From positions 1 through 64,000 of the forward strand of contig NZ_LSAZ01000023.1 of the NCBI RefSeq assembly GCF_001584325.1: DNA of 64,000 nt, given 5' to 3'. Of the stretch, positions 14,303-24,451 are shown piece by piece; positions within the stretch are counted from its first letter, which is position 1; the number at the start of each line of letters is the position of its first letter. Origin of the DNA: Bacillus nakamurai (GTDB lineage: Bacteria; Bacillota; Bacilli; Bacillales; Bacillaceae). Under the pieces are notes generated by a model, which had not been told where the DNA came from, made no database searches, and worked only from the letters and a program-made list of their open reading frames with translations. Made by a program: the position numbers and the translations under genes.

Positions 14303-17300
14303 TTACTCTTCTTCTGTTCCAGGTTTTTTCTTACGGAATTTCGCCAATACTTCATATACGATCGGCACAATCAGAAGGGTAAGCAAGGTCGAACTGATTA
14401 AACCGCCGATAACGGTGACACCGAGTCCTTTAGAGATGACCTGGCTTCCGCCTTCAAAGCCCAATGCCAATGGAAGCAGGGCGCCGATTGTCGCAATCGC
14501 CGTCATCAGAATCGGACGCAATCTCGTAGAGCCGGCTTCAAGCAGCGCTTCTCTCGTTGATAAGCCTTCCGCTTCCTTATGGATGACGCGGTCAATTAAG
14601 ACAATCGCATTTGTGACGACGATCCCGATCAGCATGAGCATACCGATCATGGCGTTCAGACTGACCGTCTCTCCCGATACATACAGTCCGACTAGTGCGC
14701 CGATGACCGTAAACGGAAGCGAGAACAGAATCGCAAACGGCGCCAATGCTCCGCCGAAGGTAATCACAAGAACAAGGTAAACGATCGCAACTGCGGCAAG
14801 CATCGCTAAACCGAGTTTCGTAAAGGAATCCGCGATATCTGCAGATACACCGCCGGTATCAATCGATACATTGTCCGGCAGATCCAGCTTGTCAACTTTC
14901 TTTTGAACAGCTGCGGATACTTTCGTTACGTTGTCAGACGTGACCTCTGCCGTTACGTCAGCGTATACCTTGCCGTCGCGTCTGGAGACTGTATCTGAAG
15001 TCGAGCCGTTTTTCACTTTCGCCACATCGCCGATTTTTACTTCTTGGCCTGCAGGCGATGTGATCGTTTTATCCTCTAATTCTTTCACACTCTTATACTG
15101 GTCTTTTTCAGTCTGAATGTTGACGTCAAGCTCTTTGCCGTCTTTTTTCACAGTGGTGAGCGGCGACTGTGACGTTTGTGACATGAGAGCCTGGGAGATT
15201 TGCGAAGCCGTTAAGCCGAGCTTGCTGAGCTTCTCCTGGTCAGCCACGAACGTGTACTCATCATATGTGCTGGAAAGGCCTGAATTTACGTTTTTCAGAT
15301 CCTTTTGCTTTTTCATGATGTCTTCGATGTCCTTAACCGTGCCTTTAATATCAGACTCTGAATCTCCGTACACATAATACGTCAATTCATTGTTGTTGCC
15401 CGATGAGCTGAAATTTTGTGTTTTCCATTCGCCGCGGCTGGATGTTTTCTTAATTTCATTTAAGACATTGTCTTTTTCTTTGTCAAAATCAGGCGTGTCC
15501 TCCTCGTATTTCACATAGAACAATGCGCCGTTTGAGCTTCCGCCGAGCGGGCTCTGGGAACCTAATGAATATTGAACCGTATCGACATGTTTGCGTTTCA
15601 GCAGCAGGTCTTCAGCTTTTTGCGCAGCTTTTTCCGCTTCGCTTTTCGTTTCGCCCGGTTCAGGCGTATATGTGAGCTGCATCGTTTTGTCTGCTCCTGA
15701 CGGCAGGTAGCTCGCGCCGATCAGCGGTACGAGGAACAAACTTCCGACAAGCATCAGAACCGCGATGATGGATGTAATCCATTTATGGCTTAAAGACCAA
15801 TTCAGCACATTTTTATAGAAATTGGCCAGTCTGCCGGGCTTATGCTCTTTCGCTTTAACAGGCGCGCCTGTGAGCGATTTTTTGAATAAGCTGTGCGCCA
15901 GCATCGGCACCAATGTGATCGAAATCAACAGTGATGCGGCAAGCGCAAAGACGATGGTTAATGCAAACGGCATAAACAATTGCCCGATCTGTCCGCCGAC
16001 CATGGCAAGCGGCAGGAATACGGCAATCGTAACGATCGTTGAAGACATGATCGGTTTGAACATTTCCTTCGTCGCTTCACGAACCAATTGCTTACCGCGT
16101 AAAGGTTCATCTTTAAGCCTCATACGGCGGTAAATATTTTCAATGACGACAATGGAGTCATCGACCACCCGTCCGATGGCGACCGTCATCGCCCCGAGCG
16201 TCATAATGTTTAATGTCACATCAAGCTGCTTGAGCACAAGGAGTGCGATCAAGAGTGATAATGGAATGGAAATGATAGAGATCAGCGTTGATTTAATATC
16301 TCTTAAGAATAAGAGAATGATCACGACCGCAAAGATCGCGCCGAAAATCGCTTTGCTTAACATCGTGTCCACTGACTCTGTAATCGGCTCTGCCATATCA
16401 AGCGTCGAGCTGTACTTGAACCCTTTATGGTCTTTTTTGTATTGCTTCAGTTCATCTTTTATCGCATCGGCCACTTCTACCGTGTTGGCATCATTTGCTT
16501 TTACGATGTTGATGCCGATGCTGTCTTTTCCGTTCGTGCGGGAAATGGATTCTGCTTTTTTCACGTCTTTAATATCTGCAATGTCAGAAAGCTTGACTGT
16601 CGGCACCTCTGTGCTCGCGCTTTGCTGTGCCTGTTGTGCTGCCTGCGCGCCTGCTGCTGACGATGCGCCTGCTCCGGATGCCGCACTGCTTGATGAGCCT
16701 GCAGCTGACGTGACCGGAATTCTCATATCTTTTAAATCTTTAATTGACGTAATATTGCCGTTAACGACAACGGATTTTTCTTTGTTGCCAAACGTGTACA
16801 GCCCAAGCGGCGTGTTGACGTCAGAGCCTTGGATCACTTTCTTGACGGTATCTTCATCAAGTCCGTACTCTTTCATTTTTTTGTCTTTGAAAGAGAATTC
16901 CACTTGCTCTTCCTGCTGTCCTGAAACTTGTACAGAGGCGACGCCTTGGATTCCTTCAAGTTTAGGGACAAGAGTGTTTTCCACGTTTTTGGTCAGATCT
17001 TCAAGCGAGCTCTTATCGCTTGTCACACTGAGCGTCAAAATCGGGAATGAATTCACGCTGAAGCGGGAAATGTCAGGTTTCTTCGCGTCATCAGGAAGGC
17101 TGACATTATCCAATGCGTCAGAGACCTCGTTTTTCGCCTTGTCCATATCCTTTTCATAATCATATTCAATCATGACCGATGATACGTTTTCAGAGGAAGT
17201 GGACGATACTACGCTTACTCCTTCTAAATTTTGCACGGCCTGTTCAATCGGTTTCGTCACTTCATCCGCAACTTGACTCGGAGCAGCTCCGGGATAAGTC

Positions 17301-17449
17301 GTATTTACTGAGAGGTAGGGCATGTTTACGTCCGGTATGGATTCCTGCTTCATATTCAGACCGGCATACAGCCCAGCTACAGTAACGATAATCGTCATCA
17401 GCCAAACCGCGAATTTATTCTTCAGTACAAAGTTAATAATGTGGTTCAT
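14303..17449 (-). CDS. swrC: RND-family efflux pump SwrC
   Basis: The 1048-residue protein has twelve membrane helices and two large extracytoplasmic loops, the AcrB/HAE1 layout. It shows the N-terminal NKFAVWLMTIIVTVAGLYAG helix and the conserved GAMTVAIGRVVDDSIVVIENI segment. In B. subtilis SwrC (YerP) gives resistance to surfactin and is needed for swarming. A Ser/Ala/Gln-rich low-complexity stretch (about residues 244-283, SSSSAASGAGASSAAGAQAA) sits in the first periplasmic-type loop and looks like a flexible insert. ATG 17449 follows ACGGAGGAT. It is divergent from yerO, and its promoter is overlapped by a likely YerO operator. Surfactin-producing Bacillus would need it for self-protection. 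Confidence 0.93.
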   Translation of the reverse strand: MNHIINFVLKNKFAVWLMTIIVTVAGLYAGLNMKQESIPDVNMPYLSVNTTYPGAAPSQVADEVTKPIEQAVQNLEGVSVVSSTSSENVSSVMIEYDYEKDMDKAKNEVSDALDNVSLPDDAKKPDISRFSVNSFPILTLSVTSDKSSLEDLTKNVENTLVPKLEGIQGVASVQVSGQQEEQVEFSFKDKKMKEYGLDEDTVKKVIQGSDVNTPLGLYTFGNKEKSVVVNGNITSIKDLKDMRIPVTSAAGSSSSAASGAGASSAAGAQAAQQAQQSASTEVPTVKLSDIADIKDVKKAESISRTNGKDSIGINIVKANDANTVEVADAIKDELKQYKKDHKGFKYSSTLDMAEPITESVDTMLSKAIFGAIFAVVIILLFLRDIKSTLISIISIPLSLLIALLVLKQLDVTLNIMTLGAMTVAIGRVVDDSIVVIENIYRRMRLKDEPLRGKQLVREATKEMFKPIMSSTIVTIAVFLPLAMVGGQIGQLFMPFALTIVFALAASLLISITLVPMLAHSLFKKSLTGAPVKAKEHKPGRLANFYKNVLNWSLSHKWITSIIAVLMLVGSLFLVPLIGASYLPSGADKTMQLTYTPEPGETKSEAEKAAQKAEDLLLKRKHVDTVQYSLGSQSPLGGSSNGALFYVKYEEDTPDFDKEKDNVLNEIKKTSSRGEWKTQNFSSSGNNNELTYYVYGDSESDIKGTVKDIEDIMKKQKDLKNVNSGLSSTYDEYTFVADQEKLSKLGLTASQISQALMSQTSQSPLTTVKKDGKELDVNIQTEKDQYKSVKELEDKTITSPAGQEVKIGDVAKVKNGSTSDTVSRRDGKVYADVTAEVTSDNVTKVSAAVQKKVDKLDLPDNVSIDTGGVSADIADSFTKLGLAMLAAVAIVYLVLVITFGGALAPFAILFSLPFTVIGALVGLYVSGETVSLNAMIGMLMLIGIVVTNAIVLIDRVIHKEAEGLSTREALLEAGSTRLRPILMTAIATIGALLPLALGFEGGSQVISKGLGVTVIGGLISSTLLTLLIVPIVYEVLAKFRKKKPGTEEE

Positions 17450-17471
17450 CGTATCCTCCGTTATTTTTTAT

Positions 17472-17485
17472 TGACTGACTGGTCA
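17472..17485. promoter_or_regulatory. Likely YerO (TetR) operator in the swrC-yerO spacer
   Basis: TGACTGACTGGTCA has TGAC and GTCA arms around a 6-bp centre, the pattern of many TetR-family operators. It covers the predicted swrC start region and lies in the divergent spacer to the TetR gene. Assignment to YerO is inferred from position. Confidence 0.5.
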
Positions 17486-17486
17486 T

Positions 17487-17515
17487 TCTATATAATACTA
17501 AACGGTATAACTCAA
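17487..17515 (-). promoter_or_regulatory. SigA-type promoter of swrC
   Basis: TTGAGT (17515-17510), a 17-bp spacer and TATAGA (17492-17487) on the minus strand form a good SigA promoter 38 nt upstream of the swrC ATG. The operator-like repeat at 17472-17485 lies just downstream, around the start of transcription. Confidence 0.7.
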
Positions 17516-17578
17516 CATCGTCAACCAAAAAGCCAGTAAATTTTTCTAAATTTTTGAAGGATTAAGGGGAAGCACGTC

Positions 17579-18427
17579 ATGAACGAAAAAAAAGAGAAAA
17601 TCATAAAAACCGGCATTCGTTTATTTGCCAAAAAAGGATTTTCTTCCACAACCATTCAGGAAATCGCTGTTGAATGCGGAATATCAAAAGGAGCTTTTTA
17701 TCTCCATTTCAAATCGAAAGAAGACCTTCTTTTGTCAGCATGTGAATATTACATCGGCATGTCTATGGAAGAAGTAAAGAAAATTAAAGCGGAAAATCAA
17801 CATAAACCGCCTAAGGATGTTTTCAAAAAACAGATTGCCTACCAATTCCAAGAATTCTTAGAGCATAAGGACTTTATCATTCTCTTGCTGAGTGAGAAGA
17901 TCATTCCTGAAAATCAAAAAGTAAAACAATCCTTTCATGAGGCAAATATTCAATTTAACAAGCTCTACCGGGAGGCTTTGCTGTCGTCTTACGGAGAAAG
18001 CATCACACCGTTTTTAGCGGACGCATCCGTTATGGCGCAAGGAATTGTAAGCTCTTATATTCATTTCTTGATTTTTAATGAGAACATGGTGTTTCAGACG
18101 GAACAGGTGGCGGAATTTCTGATCCGCAGGATTGATGATCTTGTGATGGGCCTGATTAAGGAGAATCCCGATCCGCTGCTGCCAGAGGACATTTTCACCC
18201 AGCCTCCGCCGAATATAGAAGAGCTGTTAAAGGAAATACGAGAGGCAAAAGAGCAGCATGGACTGCCTGAAGATGTCATCGTGTCGCTTGAGGTGATGGA
18301 AGAGGAATGCTCAAAGGAAGAACCCCGCAAACCGATTATTAAAGGAATGCTTTCCAATTTAGCCGGCAGCGGCAATGATCAAATTGAGAAATTGCGTTCC
18401 TCTATTGAAGCGTATTTCAGCTTGTGA
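17579..18427 (+). CDS. yerO: TetR-family regulator YerO
   Basis: This 282-residue protein has an N-terminal TetR helix-turn-helix (about 8-50: GIRLFAKKGFSSTTIQEIAVECGISKGAFYLHFKSKEDLL) and a helical ligand-binding half. The C-terminal tail (about 200-280) is longer than usual for the family. It starts at ATG 17579 after AAGGGGAAG. It is divergent from swrC, and in B. subtilis the YerO product acts as repressor of swrC. The inducer could be a lipopeptide such as surfactin or another pump substrate, but nothing in the sequence shows this. Confidence 0.88.
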   Translation: MNEKKEKIIKTGIRLFAKKGFSSTTIQEIAVECGISKGAFYLHFKSKEDLLLSACEYYIGMSMEEVKKIKAENQHKPPKDVFKKQIAYQFQEFLEHKDFIILLLSEKIIPENQKVKQSFHEANIQFNKLYREALLSSYGESITPFLADASVMAQGIVSSYIHFLIFNENMVFQTEQVAEFLIRRIDDLVMGLIKENPDPLLPEDIFTQPPPNIEELLKEIREAKEQHGLPEDVIVSLEVMEEECSKEEPRKPIIKGMLSNLAGSGNDQIEKLRSSIEAYFSL

Positions 18428-18437
18428 TCATAAAAAA

Positions 18438-18500
18438 AGAGACCGGAGCTTTTCCGGTCTCAATGTCAGCAGCGCCTTCAGCCGGGCGGCTGCTTTTTTA
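18438..18500. terminator. Convergent terminators of yerO and gatB
   Basis: Two stem-loops share the gap. GAGACCGGA/TCCGGTCTC (18440-18461) is followed on the minus strand by seven T and so serves gatB. AGCAGC (18468-18473) and GCTGCT (18489-18494) followed by TTTTT on the plus strand serves yerO. Confidence 0.8.
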
Positions 18501-19928
18501 TCGTTTCTTGATTTCTTCAAGTAAAATCTTGTTGACCATCGGCGGGTTGGCTTGTCCTTTTGAGGCTTTCATAATCTGCCCGACAAGGAAGCCGATCGCG
18601 CGGTCTTTCCCGTTTTTGAAGTCCTCGATGGACTGCGGGTTGCTGTCAAGCGCTTCTGTGACGAGCTTGAGAAGCACACTTTCGTCAGAAATCTGCACGA
18701 GGCCTTTTTCTTTGACGATTTTTTCAGCGTCGCCGCCTTTTTCAATTAATTCTTTGAAGACCTTCTTCGCGATTTTAGAAGAAATGGTTCCTTTTTCAAT
18801 CAATTGAATCATGCCGGCAAGGCCTTCCGGTGTCAGCGCCACATCAGAAAGCTCTTTTTGCTCAGCGTTCAGATAAGCTGACACTTCGCCCATGAGCCAG
18901 TTTGATGCCTGCTTTGCTTCGGCGCCTTTTTTGACGGTTTCTTCGAAGAAATCAGCCATTTCTTTTGTAAGCGTCAATACCATGGCATCATATGCAGGCA
19001 GTCCGAGCTCTTCGATATAACGCTTGCGGCGTTCGTCCGGAAGCTCAGGAATGCTTGCCTTTACGCGCTCTTTCCATTCGTCATCAATGTAAAGCTCGAC
19101 AAGGTCAGGCTCCGGGAAGTAGCGGTAATCGTCTGACCCTTCTTTAATCCGCATGAGAATGGTTTTTTTCGTTGCTTCGTCGTAACGGCGTGTTTCCTGC
19201 TGAATGATTCCGCCGGAAAGCAGAACCTGCTCCTGGCGTTTTTCTTCGTGCTCAAGCCCTTTTTGAACGAACGCGAAGGAGTTCAGGTTTTTCAGCTCTG
19301 TTTTTGTGCCGAATTTCTCTTGGCCGATCGGGCGGAGGGAAATGTTGGCGTCACAGCGCAGTGATCCTTCTTCCATTTTACAGTCGGAAACGCCTGTGTA
19401 TTGGATAATCGATTTCAGCTTTTCAAGGTATGCGTATGCTTCTTCCGGTGTGCGGATATCCGGCTCAGACACGATTTCGACCAGCGGCGTGCCTTGGCGG
19501 TTGAAGTCAACGAGGGAATAGCCGTCGCCTGTATGCGTCAGTTTTCCCGCATCTTCCTCAAGGTGAAGACGGGTGATGCCGATTTTTTTCGTTTTTCCGC
19601 CGACTTCGATTTCAATCCAGCCGTTTTCGCCGATCGGCTTGTCAAATTGAGAAATTTGATACGCCTTCGGGTTATCCGGATAGAAATAGTTTTTACGGTC
19701 AAACTTCGTATCCGTCGCGATTTCGCAGTTTAAGGCCATTGCGGCTTTCATTGCGAATTCGACTGCCTCTTTGTTTAACACAGGCAATACGCCCGGGTAG
19801 CCGAGGTCGATAACGCTTGTTTGGGTATTTGCATCCGCGCCGAATGGCGTCGGAGAGCTTGAGAAAATTTTAGATTTTGTTTTTAACTCCACATGGACTT
19901 CTAGTCCGATTACCGTTTCAAAGTTCAC
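18498..19928 (-). CDS. gatB: Asp/Glu-tRNA(Asn/Gln) amidotransferase subunit B
   Basis: At 476 residues this is full-length GatB. The N terminus [22 protein letters not shown], the [18 protein letters not shown] loop and the C-terminal YqeY-like tRNA-binding domain (about 330-476) are all present. With GatC and GatA it converts Glu-tRNA(Gln) to Gln-tRNA(Gln) in organisms such as Bacillus that lack glutaminyl-tRNA synthetase; GatB holds the kinase active site and binds tRNA. It is the last gene of gatCAB, 13 nt after gatA. Confidence 0.97.
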   Translation of the reverse strand: MNFETVIGLEVHVELKTKSKIFSSSPTPFGADANTQTSVIDLGYPGVLPVLNKEAVEFAMKAAMALNCEIATDTKFDRKNYFYPDNPKAYQISQFDKPIGENGWIEIEVGGKTKKIGITRLHLEEDAGKLTHTGDGYSLVDFNRQGTPLVEIVSEPDIRTPEEAYAYLEKLKSIIQYTGVSDCKMEEGSLRCDANISLRPIGQEKFGTKTELKNLNSFAFVQKGLEHEEKRQEQVLLSGGIIQQETRRYDEATKKTILMRIKEGSDDYRYFPEPDLVELYIDDEWKERVKASIPELPDERRKRYIEELGLPAYDAMVLTLTKEMADFFEETVKKGAEAKQASNWLMGEVSAYLNAEQKELSDVALTPEGLAGMIQLIEKGTISSKIAKKVFKELIEKGGDAEKIVKEKGLVQISDESVLLKLVTEALDSNPQSIEDFKNGKDRAIGFLVGQIMKASKGQANPPMVNKILLEEIKKR

Positions 19929-19941
19929 TTCATTTCACCCC

Positions 19942-21399
19942 TTACAGTTCAGGTTTTGCTTTATGATGGTCTGTTGCCTGTTCAAACGCATGAGCGACAC
20001 GGTACACAGTGCCTTCATCGAAGTGTTTTCCGATGATTTGCAGCCCGAGCGGCAGCCCGTCCGCAAATCCGCACGGCACGCTGATTCCCGGAACACCCGC
20101 AAGGTTGACAGGGATCGTTAAAATATCGTTGGCGTACATTGTCAGCGGATCGCTTGTTTTTTCGCCGATTTTAAATGCCGGTGTCGGCGTTGTCGGTCCG
20201 ACGATGACGTCATATTTCTCAAATACGTCTTCAAAGTCTTTTTTAATGAGCGTGCGCACTTTTTGCGCTTTTTTGTAGTACGCGTCATAGTAGCCTGAGC
20301 TGAGCGCAAATGTGCCGAGCATAATACGGCGTTTCACTTCGTTGCCGAAGCCTTCTGAGCGCGTTTGTTTATAAAGGTCGATCAGGTTGTCCGCATTTTC
20401 CGTGCGGTATCCGTAGCGGATGCCGTCAAAGCGCGCAAGGTTAGCAGACGCTTCTGAAGAGGACAGCAGGTAATATGTTGCAAGCGCGTATTTGCTGTGC
20501 GGAAGAGATACTTCTTCCCATGTCGCGCCGAGATCTTCAAGCACCTTTAAAGCGGCAAGAACGGATTCCTTCGCTTCTTTGCCGACGCCTTCTCCGAGGT
20601 ATTCTTTCGGAACGGCGATTTTTAAGCCTTTAATATCGCCCGTTAATGAAGAAAGAAAATCTGGCACATCCACATTTGCGCTCGTCGCATCCATTTTGTC
20701 AACGCCTGCAATGGCTTGAAGCAAAAATGCGTTGTCTTCTACCGTTCTTGTGATCGGTCCGATTTGGTCTAACGAAGAGGCAAAGGCAACCAAACCGTAA
20801 CGTGACACGCGTCCGTATGTAGGCTTTAATCCGACGACGCCGCAGAATGAAGCCGGCTGGCGGATGGAGCCGCCCGTGTCAGATCCGAGTGAAAACGGCA
20901 CTTCGCCCGCTGCAACCGCAGCCGCGGAGCCGCCGCTTGAACCGCCGGGAACCGTATCCAGATTCCAAGGATTTTTCGTGGCTTTGTACGCGGAGTTTTC
21001 GGTTGAAGATCCCATCGCGAATTCATCCATGTTCAGCTTCCCGATTGTGACAGCTTCAGCAGCCTGAAGGCGCTCCACAACCGTCGCATCGTAAATAGGG
21101 TCAAAGTTTTCAAGAATTTTACTTGAACATGTCGTGCGAAGCCCTTTTGTCACGATGTTGTCCTTGACGCCGATCGGCATTCCGAACAGAAGGCCGTGTT
21201 CAGAACGGCTGTCCACCGCTTCATCGAGCTCTTTTGCGTAAGCGCGCGCTTTTTCTTCATCAAGCTGTAAAAACGCCTGCACCTTATCGTCCACGGATGC
21301 GATCCGTTTGTAAGATTCATCAACAAGATCAGAAATCTTGATCTCTTTTTTATGTATCATTTGTTTCAGTTCTGTGATTTTGTGATCAAATAATGACAT
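19942..21399 (-). CDS. gatA: Asp/Glu-tRNA(Asn/Gln) amidotransferase subunit A
   Basis: The 485-residue amidase has the Ser-cisSer-Lys triad: Lys in [10 protein letters not shown], cis-Ser in [14 protein letters not shown] and nucleophile Ser in [17 protein letters not shown]. It releases ammonia from glutamine and channels it to GatB. Length and motifs are normal. It lies in the gatCAB operon with 12-14 nt gaps on both sides. Confidence 0.97.
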   Translation of the reverse strand: MSLFDHKITELKQMIHKKEIKISDLVDESYKRIASVDDKVQAFLQLDEEKARAYAKELDEAVDSRSEHGLLFGMPIGVKDNIVTKGLRTTCSSKILENFDPIYDATVVERLQAAEAVTIGKLNMDEFAMGSSTENSAYKATKNPWNLDTVPGGSSGGSAAAVAAGEVPFSLGSDTGGSIRQPASFCGVVGLKPTYGRVSRYGLVAFASSLDQIGPITRTVEDNAFLLQAIAGVDKMDATSANVDVPDFLSSLTGDIKGLKIAVPKEYLGEGVGKEAKESVLAALKVLEDLGATWEEVSLPHSKYALATYYLLSSSEASANLARFDGIRYGYRTENADNLIDLYKQTRSEGFGNEVKRRIMLGTFALSSGYYDAYYKKAQKVRTLIKKDFEDVFEKYDVIVGPTTPTPAFKIGEKTSDPLTMYANDILTIPVNLAGVPGISVPCGFADGLPLGLQIIGKHFDEGTVYRVAHAFEQATDHHKAKPEL

Positions 21400-21413
21400 A
21401 CTGTCTCCCTCCT

Positions 21414-21704
21414 TTAATCCAGAATTGATGGCACACGGATATAGCCGTCTTTATGATCGGGAGCATTTTTCATAACATCCTCGATCGGAAGGCCTTTACC
21501 CGCTTCATCTTCTCTCATTACGTTTTTCATTTTCAGCACGTGGGTTGTCGGCTCCACGTTATCCGTATCCACTTCATTCAGCTCCTCGGCAAACGAGATG
21601 ATGCTGCCAAGCTGTTCAGTGAACATTTCAGCTTCTTCATCTGTAATGGCAAGTCTCGCCAAATGAGCGACATGCTTTACTTCTTCTATAGAAATTCGTG
21701 ACAT
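21414..21704 (-). CDS. gatC: Asp/Glu-tRNA(Asn/Gln) amidotransferase subunit C
   Basis: The 96-residue GatC begins [20 protein letters not shown] at ATG 21704, with GGAGGTG 5 nt upstream; a GTG three codons earlier overlaps that site. GatC wraps around GatA and GatB and stabilises the complex. The tail [14 protein letters not shown] is nearly invariant in Bacillus. First gene of the operon; its promoter lies in the 21720-21790 AT-rich stretch, where several TATAAT-like boxes overlap and none stands out. Confidence 0.95.
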   Translation of the reverse strand: MSRISIEEVKHVAHLARLAITDEEAEMFTEQLGSIISFAEELNEVDTDNVEPTTHVLKMKNVMREDEAGKGLPIEDVMKNAPDHKDGYIRVPSILD

Positions 21705-21948
21705 AAGATCCACCTCCGCATAATTCTCCGTTTCGTCATATAATACTGATCATATCAAAAACAAGCCCTCTAAAGCAACAGAACGCCGCCTTCTGAGCCA
21801 TGATGAAACCTTCTCTATTTTATCCTAAAATGAGGAGAAAGAGAAACGAATTATATATCAGAAAATTTTTACTTTTATAAATTATCGACAGCGCTTTCAT
21901 CATTAGGCTGTTCTATGTTGACGGGAGATTTTTTCCTGAATGAGCCAA

Positions 21949-21975
21949 GTTTCAGCAGTTGATTGATCGGGGATA
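21949..21975 (+). promoter_or_regulatory. SigB-type promoter of opuE
   Basis: GTTTCA (21949-21954), a 15-bp gap and GGGATA (21970-21975) approximate the SigB consensus (GTTTAA, 12-15 bp, GGGTAT). B. subtilis opuE is known to have one SigA and one SigB osmostress promoter. A start near 21983 would leave a leader of about 140 nt. Confidence 0.5.
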
Positions 21976-21983
21976 CTTTGTTA

Positions 21984-22016
21984 GGTTAAGTAACCATAGC
22001 CTGCACGAAATCGTGC
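21984..22016. repeat. Two adjacent short palindromes in the opuE leader
   Basis: GGTTAagTAACC (21984-21995) and GCACGAaaTCGTGC (22003-22016) are perfect inverted repeats separated by 7 bp, each with a 2-bp AG or AA centre. They lie just after the predicted SigB start. Either an operator pair or small leader hairpins is possible. The remaining 21714-22124 sequence shows promoters only. Confidence 0.5.
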
Positions 22017-22124
22017 GAACCGCATGTAATGATGACAAAGGCTTACCGCCGGCGCTTGTTCCGGCACTATCAAAATGCAGAGGTGATGTCAAAATTATCA
22101 GGAAAGAAGAGAGGGTCCAGAAAC

Positions 22125-23603
22125 GTGAGTATTGAATTAATGATATCTTTAGGAATTTACTTTACTGCCATGCTATTAATCGGCTGGTACGCTTTCAGAA
22201 AAACGACGAATATCAATGATTATATGCTGGGCGGAAGAGGACTCGGACCGTTCGTAACGGCGCTGTCGGCAGGAGCCGCTGATATGAGTGCATGGATGCT
22301 GATGGGGGTTCCCGGCGCAATGTTCGCAACGGGATTATCAACCTTATGGCTGGCGCTCGGATTGACCATCGGCGCTTATTCAAACTATCTGCTGCTTGCT
22401 CCGAGGCTGCGCGCTTACACGGAAGCAGCGGACGATGCAATTACGATACCGGATTTCTTTGATAAACGGTTCCGCCATTCTTCATCACTGCTGAAAATTG
22501 TTTCCGCCGTGATTATCATGATCTTTTTCACACTGTATACGTCGTCCGGAATGGTATCCGGGGGCAGGTTGTTTGAATCGGCATTTGGTGCTGATTACAA
22601 ATTTGGTCTGTTTTTAACGGCCGGTGTTGTTGTGCTTTATACGCTGTTTGGCGGTTTTCTCGCTGTCAGTCTGACTGACTTTGTACAGGGAGCGATCATG
22701 TTTGCGGCATTAGTGCTTGTGCCGATCGTTGCTTTTACCCAGCTCGGGAGCGTTTCAACGACGATTGATTCGATCAACGCCGTAGACCCGAAGCTATTGG
22801 ATATCTTTAAAGGCGCGAGCGTCATTAGCATTATTTCTTATTTGGCATGGGGACTCGGCTATTACGGCCAGCCTCATATCATCGTGCGATTTATGGCGAT
22901 CAAAGAAGTGAAGGATTTAAAACCGGCCCGCAGAATCGGCATAAGCTGGATGGTCATTTCCGTTCTCGGTTCATTACTGACGGGGATAATAGGTGTTGCG
23001 TATTCTCATCACTTCGGAGTTGCCGTAAAAGATCCGGAAACGATTTTCATTATATTTTCTAAAATACTGTTCCATCCGCTGATTACGGGCTTCTTATTGT
23101 CCGCGATTTTAGCGGCGATTATGAGTTCCATCTCCTCGCAGCTTTTAGTAACGGCCAGCGCCATTACGGAAGATTTATACCGCGCCTTTTTCAGACGTGA
23201 AGCGAGCGATAAAGAATTGGTCATGACCGGCCGCATGTCAGTATTGATCGTGGCCATCATTGCTATCTTGCTTTCCCTGAATCCGAACAGCACGATTCTT
23301 GACCTGGTCGGATATGCATGGGCAGGCTTTGGTTCAGCCATCGGGCCAGCGCTTCTGCTCAGTCTGTACTGGAAGCGAATGAATGAGTGGGGAGCGCTAG
23401 CGGCGATGATTACCGGAGCCGCAGCCGTTTTAATCTGGATTGCGACGGGCCTTGCCGCTTCAACCGGCATTTACCAAATCATTCCCGGGTTCTTCCTCAG
23501 TTTGATTGCCGGTATCGCGGTCAGCCTGCTAACGAAAAAACCGGCGGATGCTTCCTATCAGCTGTTCAGCCGGATGGAAACACTATTAAAAAGCAAAAAA
23601 TAA
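22125..23603 (+). CDS. opuE: Osmoprotectant proline/sodium symporter OpuE
   Basis: Starting at GTG 22125 (AGAGGG 9 nt upstream) the product is 492 residues, MSIELMISLGIYF..., the same length and start as B. subtilis OpuE. The frame is open 32 codons upstream with ATGs, but these lack a better ribosome site and encode a basic stretch absent from the family. Thirteen membrane helices and the SSS-family motifs GGRGLGPFVTALSAGAADMS and LGYYGQPHIIVRFMAI are present. It imports proline under salt stress. The leader carries a SigB-like promoter and two palindromes, and a strong terminator follows. Confidence 0.95.
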   Translation: MSIELMISLGIYFTAMLLIGWYAFRKTTNINDYMLGGRGLGPFVTALSAGAADMSAWMLMGVPGAMFATGLSTLWLALGLTIGAYSNYLLLAPRLRAYTEAADDAITIPDFFDKRFRHSSSLLKIVSAVIIMIFFTLYTSSGMVSGGRLFESAFGADYKFGLFLTAGVVVLYTLFGGFLAVSLTDFVQGAIMFAALVLVPIVAFTQLGSVSTTIDSINAVDPKLLDIFKGASVISIISYLAWGLGYYGQPHIIVRFMAIKEVKDLKPARRIGISWMVISVLGSLLTGIIGVAYSHHFGVAVKDPETIFIIFSKILFHPLITGFLLSAILAAIMSSISSQLLVTASAITEDLYRAFFRREASDKELVMTGRMSVLIVAIIAILLSLNPNSTILDLVGYAWAGFGSAIGPALLLSLYWKRMNEWGALAAMITGAAAVLIWIATGLAASTGIYQIIPGFFLSLIAGIAVSLLTKKPADASYQLFSRMETLLKSKK

Positions 23604-23607
23604 GCGA

Positions 23608-23641
23608 AAGCCGTCAGAACTTATCCCTGACGGCTTTTTTC
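23608..23641 (+). terminator. Terminator of opuE
   Basis: GCCGTCAG and CTGACGGC with a 9-nt loop, followed by TTTTTT. Confidence 0.9.
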
Positions 23642-23718
23642 TTCCGCTCTTGTCCTGCAATAAATACTGTGAGAAAATCATATCAATTTACTATAAAAGA
23701 ATATGGAGGTGCTGTGGT

Positions 23719-24411
23719 TTGAGCTGGCCTATCGATCCAGACATTTTATTAAAGTTGGGCATTGCCACGCTGATCGGCATGATTATCGGTCTTGAGCGCG
23801 AATTAAAAAATAAACCGCTCGGACTGAAAACATGCATCGTCATTGCTGTCAGCTCTTGTATGCTGACCATTGTCAGCATTAACGCGGCCTATCATTTCCC
23901 GAAATATTACCGCATCATGATGGACCCGCTCCGCCTCCCCGCACAAATCATTTCCGGGGTCGGTTTTATCGGCGCCGGGGTGATTTTGCGAAAGAGCAAT
24001 GATGTCATTTCCGGCCTGACGACATCGGCCATGATCTGGGGCGCGGCCGGGCTTGGCTTGGCAACGGGCGCAGGCTTTTATAAAGAGGCATTCGCGAGCC
24101 TCTTGTTCATCTTGATCAGCGTTGAATTCCTGCCGTGGCTTATCAGAAAAATCGGCCCCGACCGCTTGCAGGAAAAAGATATCCGCGTGAGGATGTCTTT
24201 GTCTGACAAGGATAAAATGACCGAGATTTTAAAGGAAATGAAAAGCAAACAGATCCGTATCCACTCTGTCCGGATTGATGATTTGCATGAAAAGGAATTT
24301 CCGATTATGGAAGTGAAAATCAGAGTCCATAAAAACCGCTACACCACGGACGTGTATTATGATATTAAAGAAATTCAAGGTGTCGTCGGGGTGAAGTGCG
24401 ATACGTTATAG
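23719..24411 (+). CDS. sapB: MgtC/SapB-family membrane protein
   Basis: I chose TTG 23719 (SWPIDPDILLKLG...; GGAGGTG upstream), giving 230 residues, close to SapB (232); the frame is open further upstream without a good start. The N-terminal half has four to five helices with the MgtC signature GLERELKNKPLGLKTCIVIAV and GVGFIGAGVILRKSNDVISG. The C-terminal half is a small ACT-like domain. MgtC proteins act in low-magnesium or acid adaptation. In B. subtilis, sapB mutations restore alkaline phosphatase expression in some sporulation mutants; its biochemical role is not settled. Confidence 0.92.
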   Translation: MSWPIDPDILLKLGIATLIGMIIGLERELKNKPLGLKTCIVIAVSSCMLTIVSINAAYHFPKYYRIMMDPLRLPAQIISGVGFIGAGVILRKSNDVISGLTTSAMIWGAAGLGLATGAGFYKEAFASLLFILISVEFLPWLIRKIGPDRLQEKDIRVRMSLSDKDKMTEILKEMKSKQIRIHSVRIDDLHEKEFPIMEVKIRVHKNRYTTDVYYDIKEIQGVVGVKCDTL

Positions 24412-24451
24412 AGGTCTTCTATCCTGAAGACGTTTGTTTACATTGCTAAAC

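Noticed and set aside
16143-17159. 338-codon plus-strand ORF opposite swrC
   Set aside because: Mirror of the swrC reading frame with Ser/Thr-rich low-complexity translation and no start signal.
22029-22124. 32-codon N-terminal extension of opuE
   Set aside because: The basic extension is absent from the family, and GTG 22125 has a proper ribosome site and gives the known 492-residue length.
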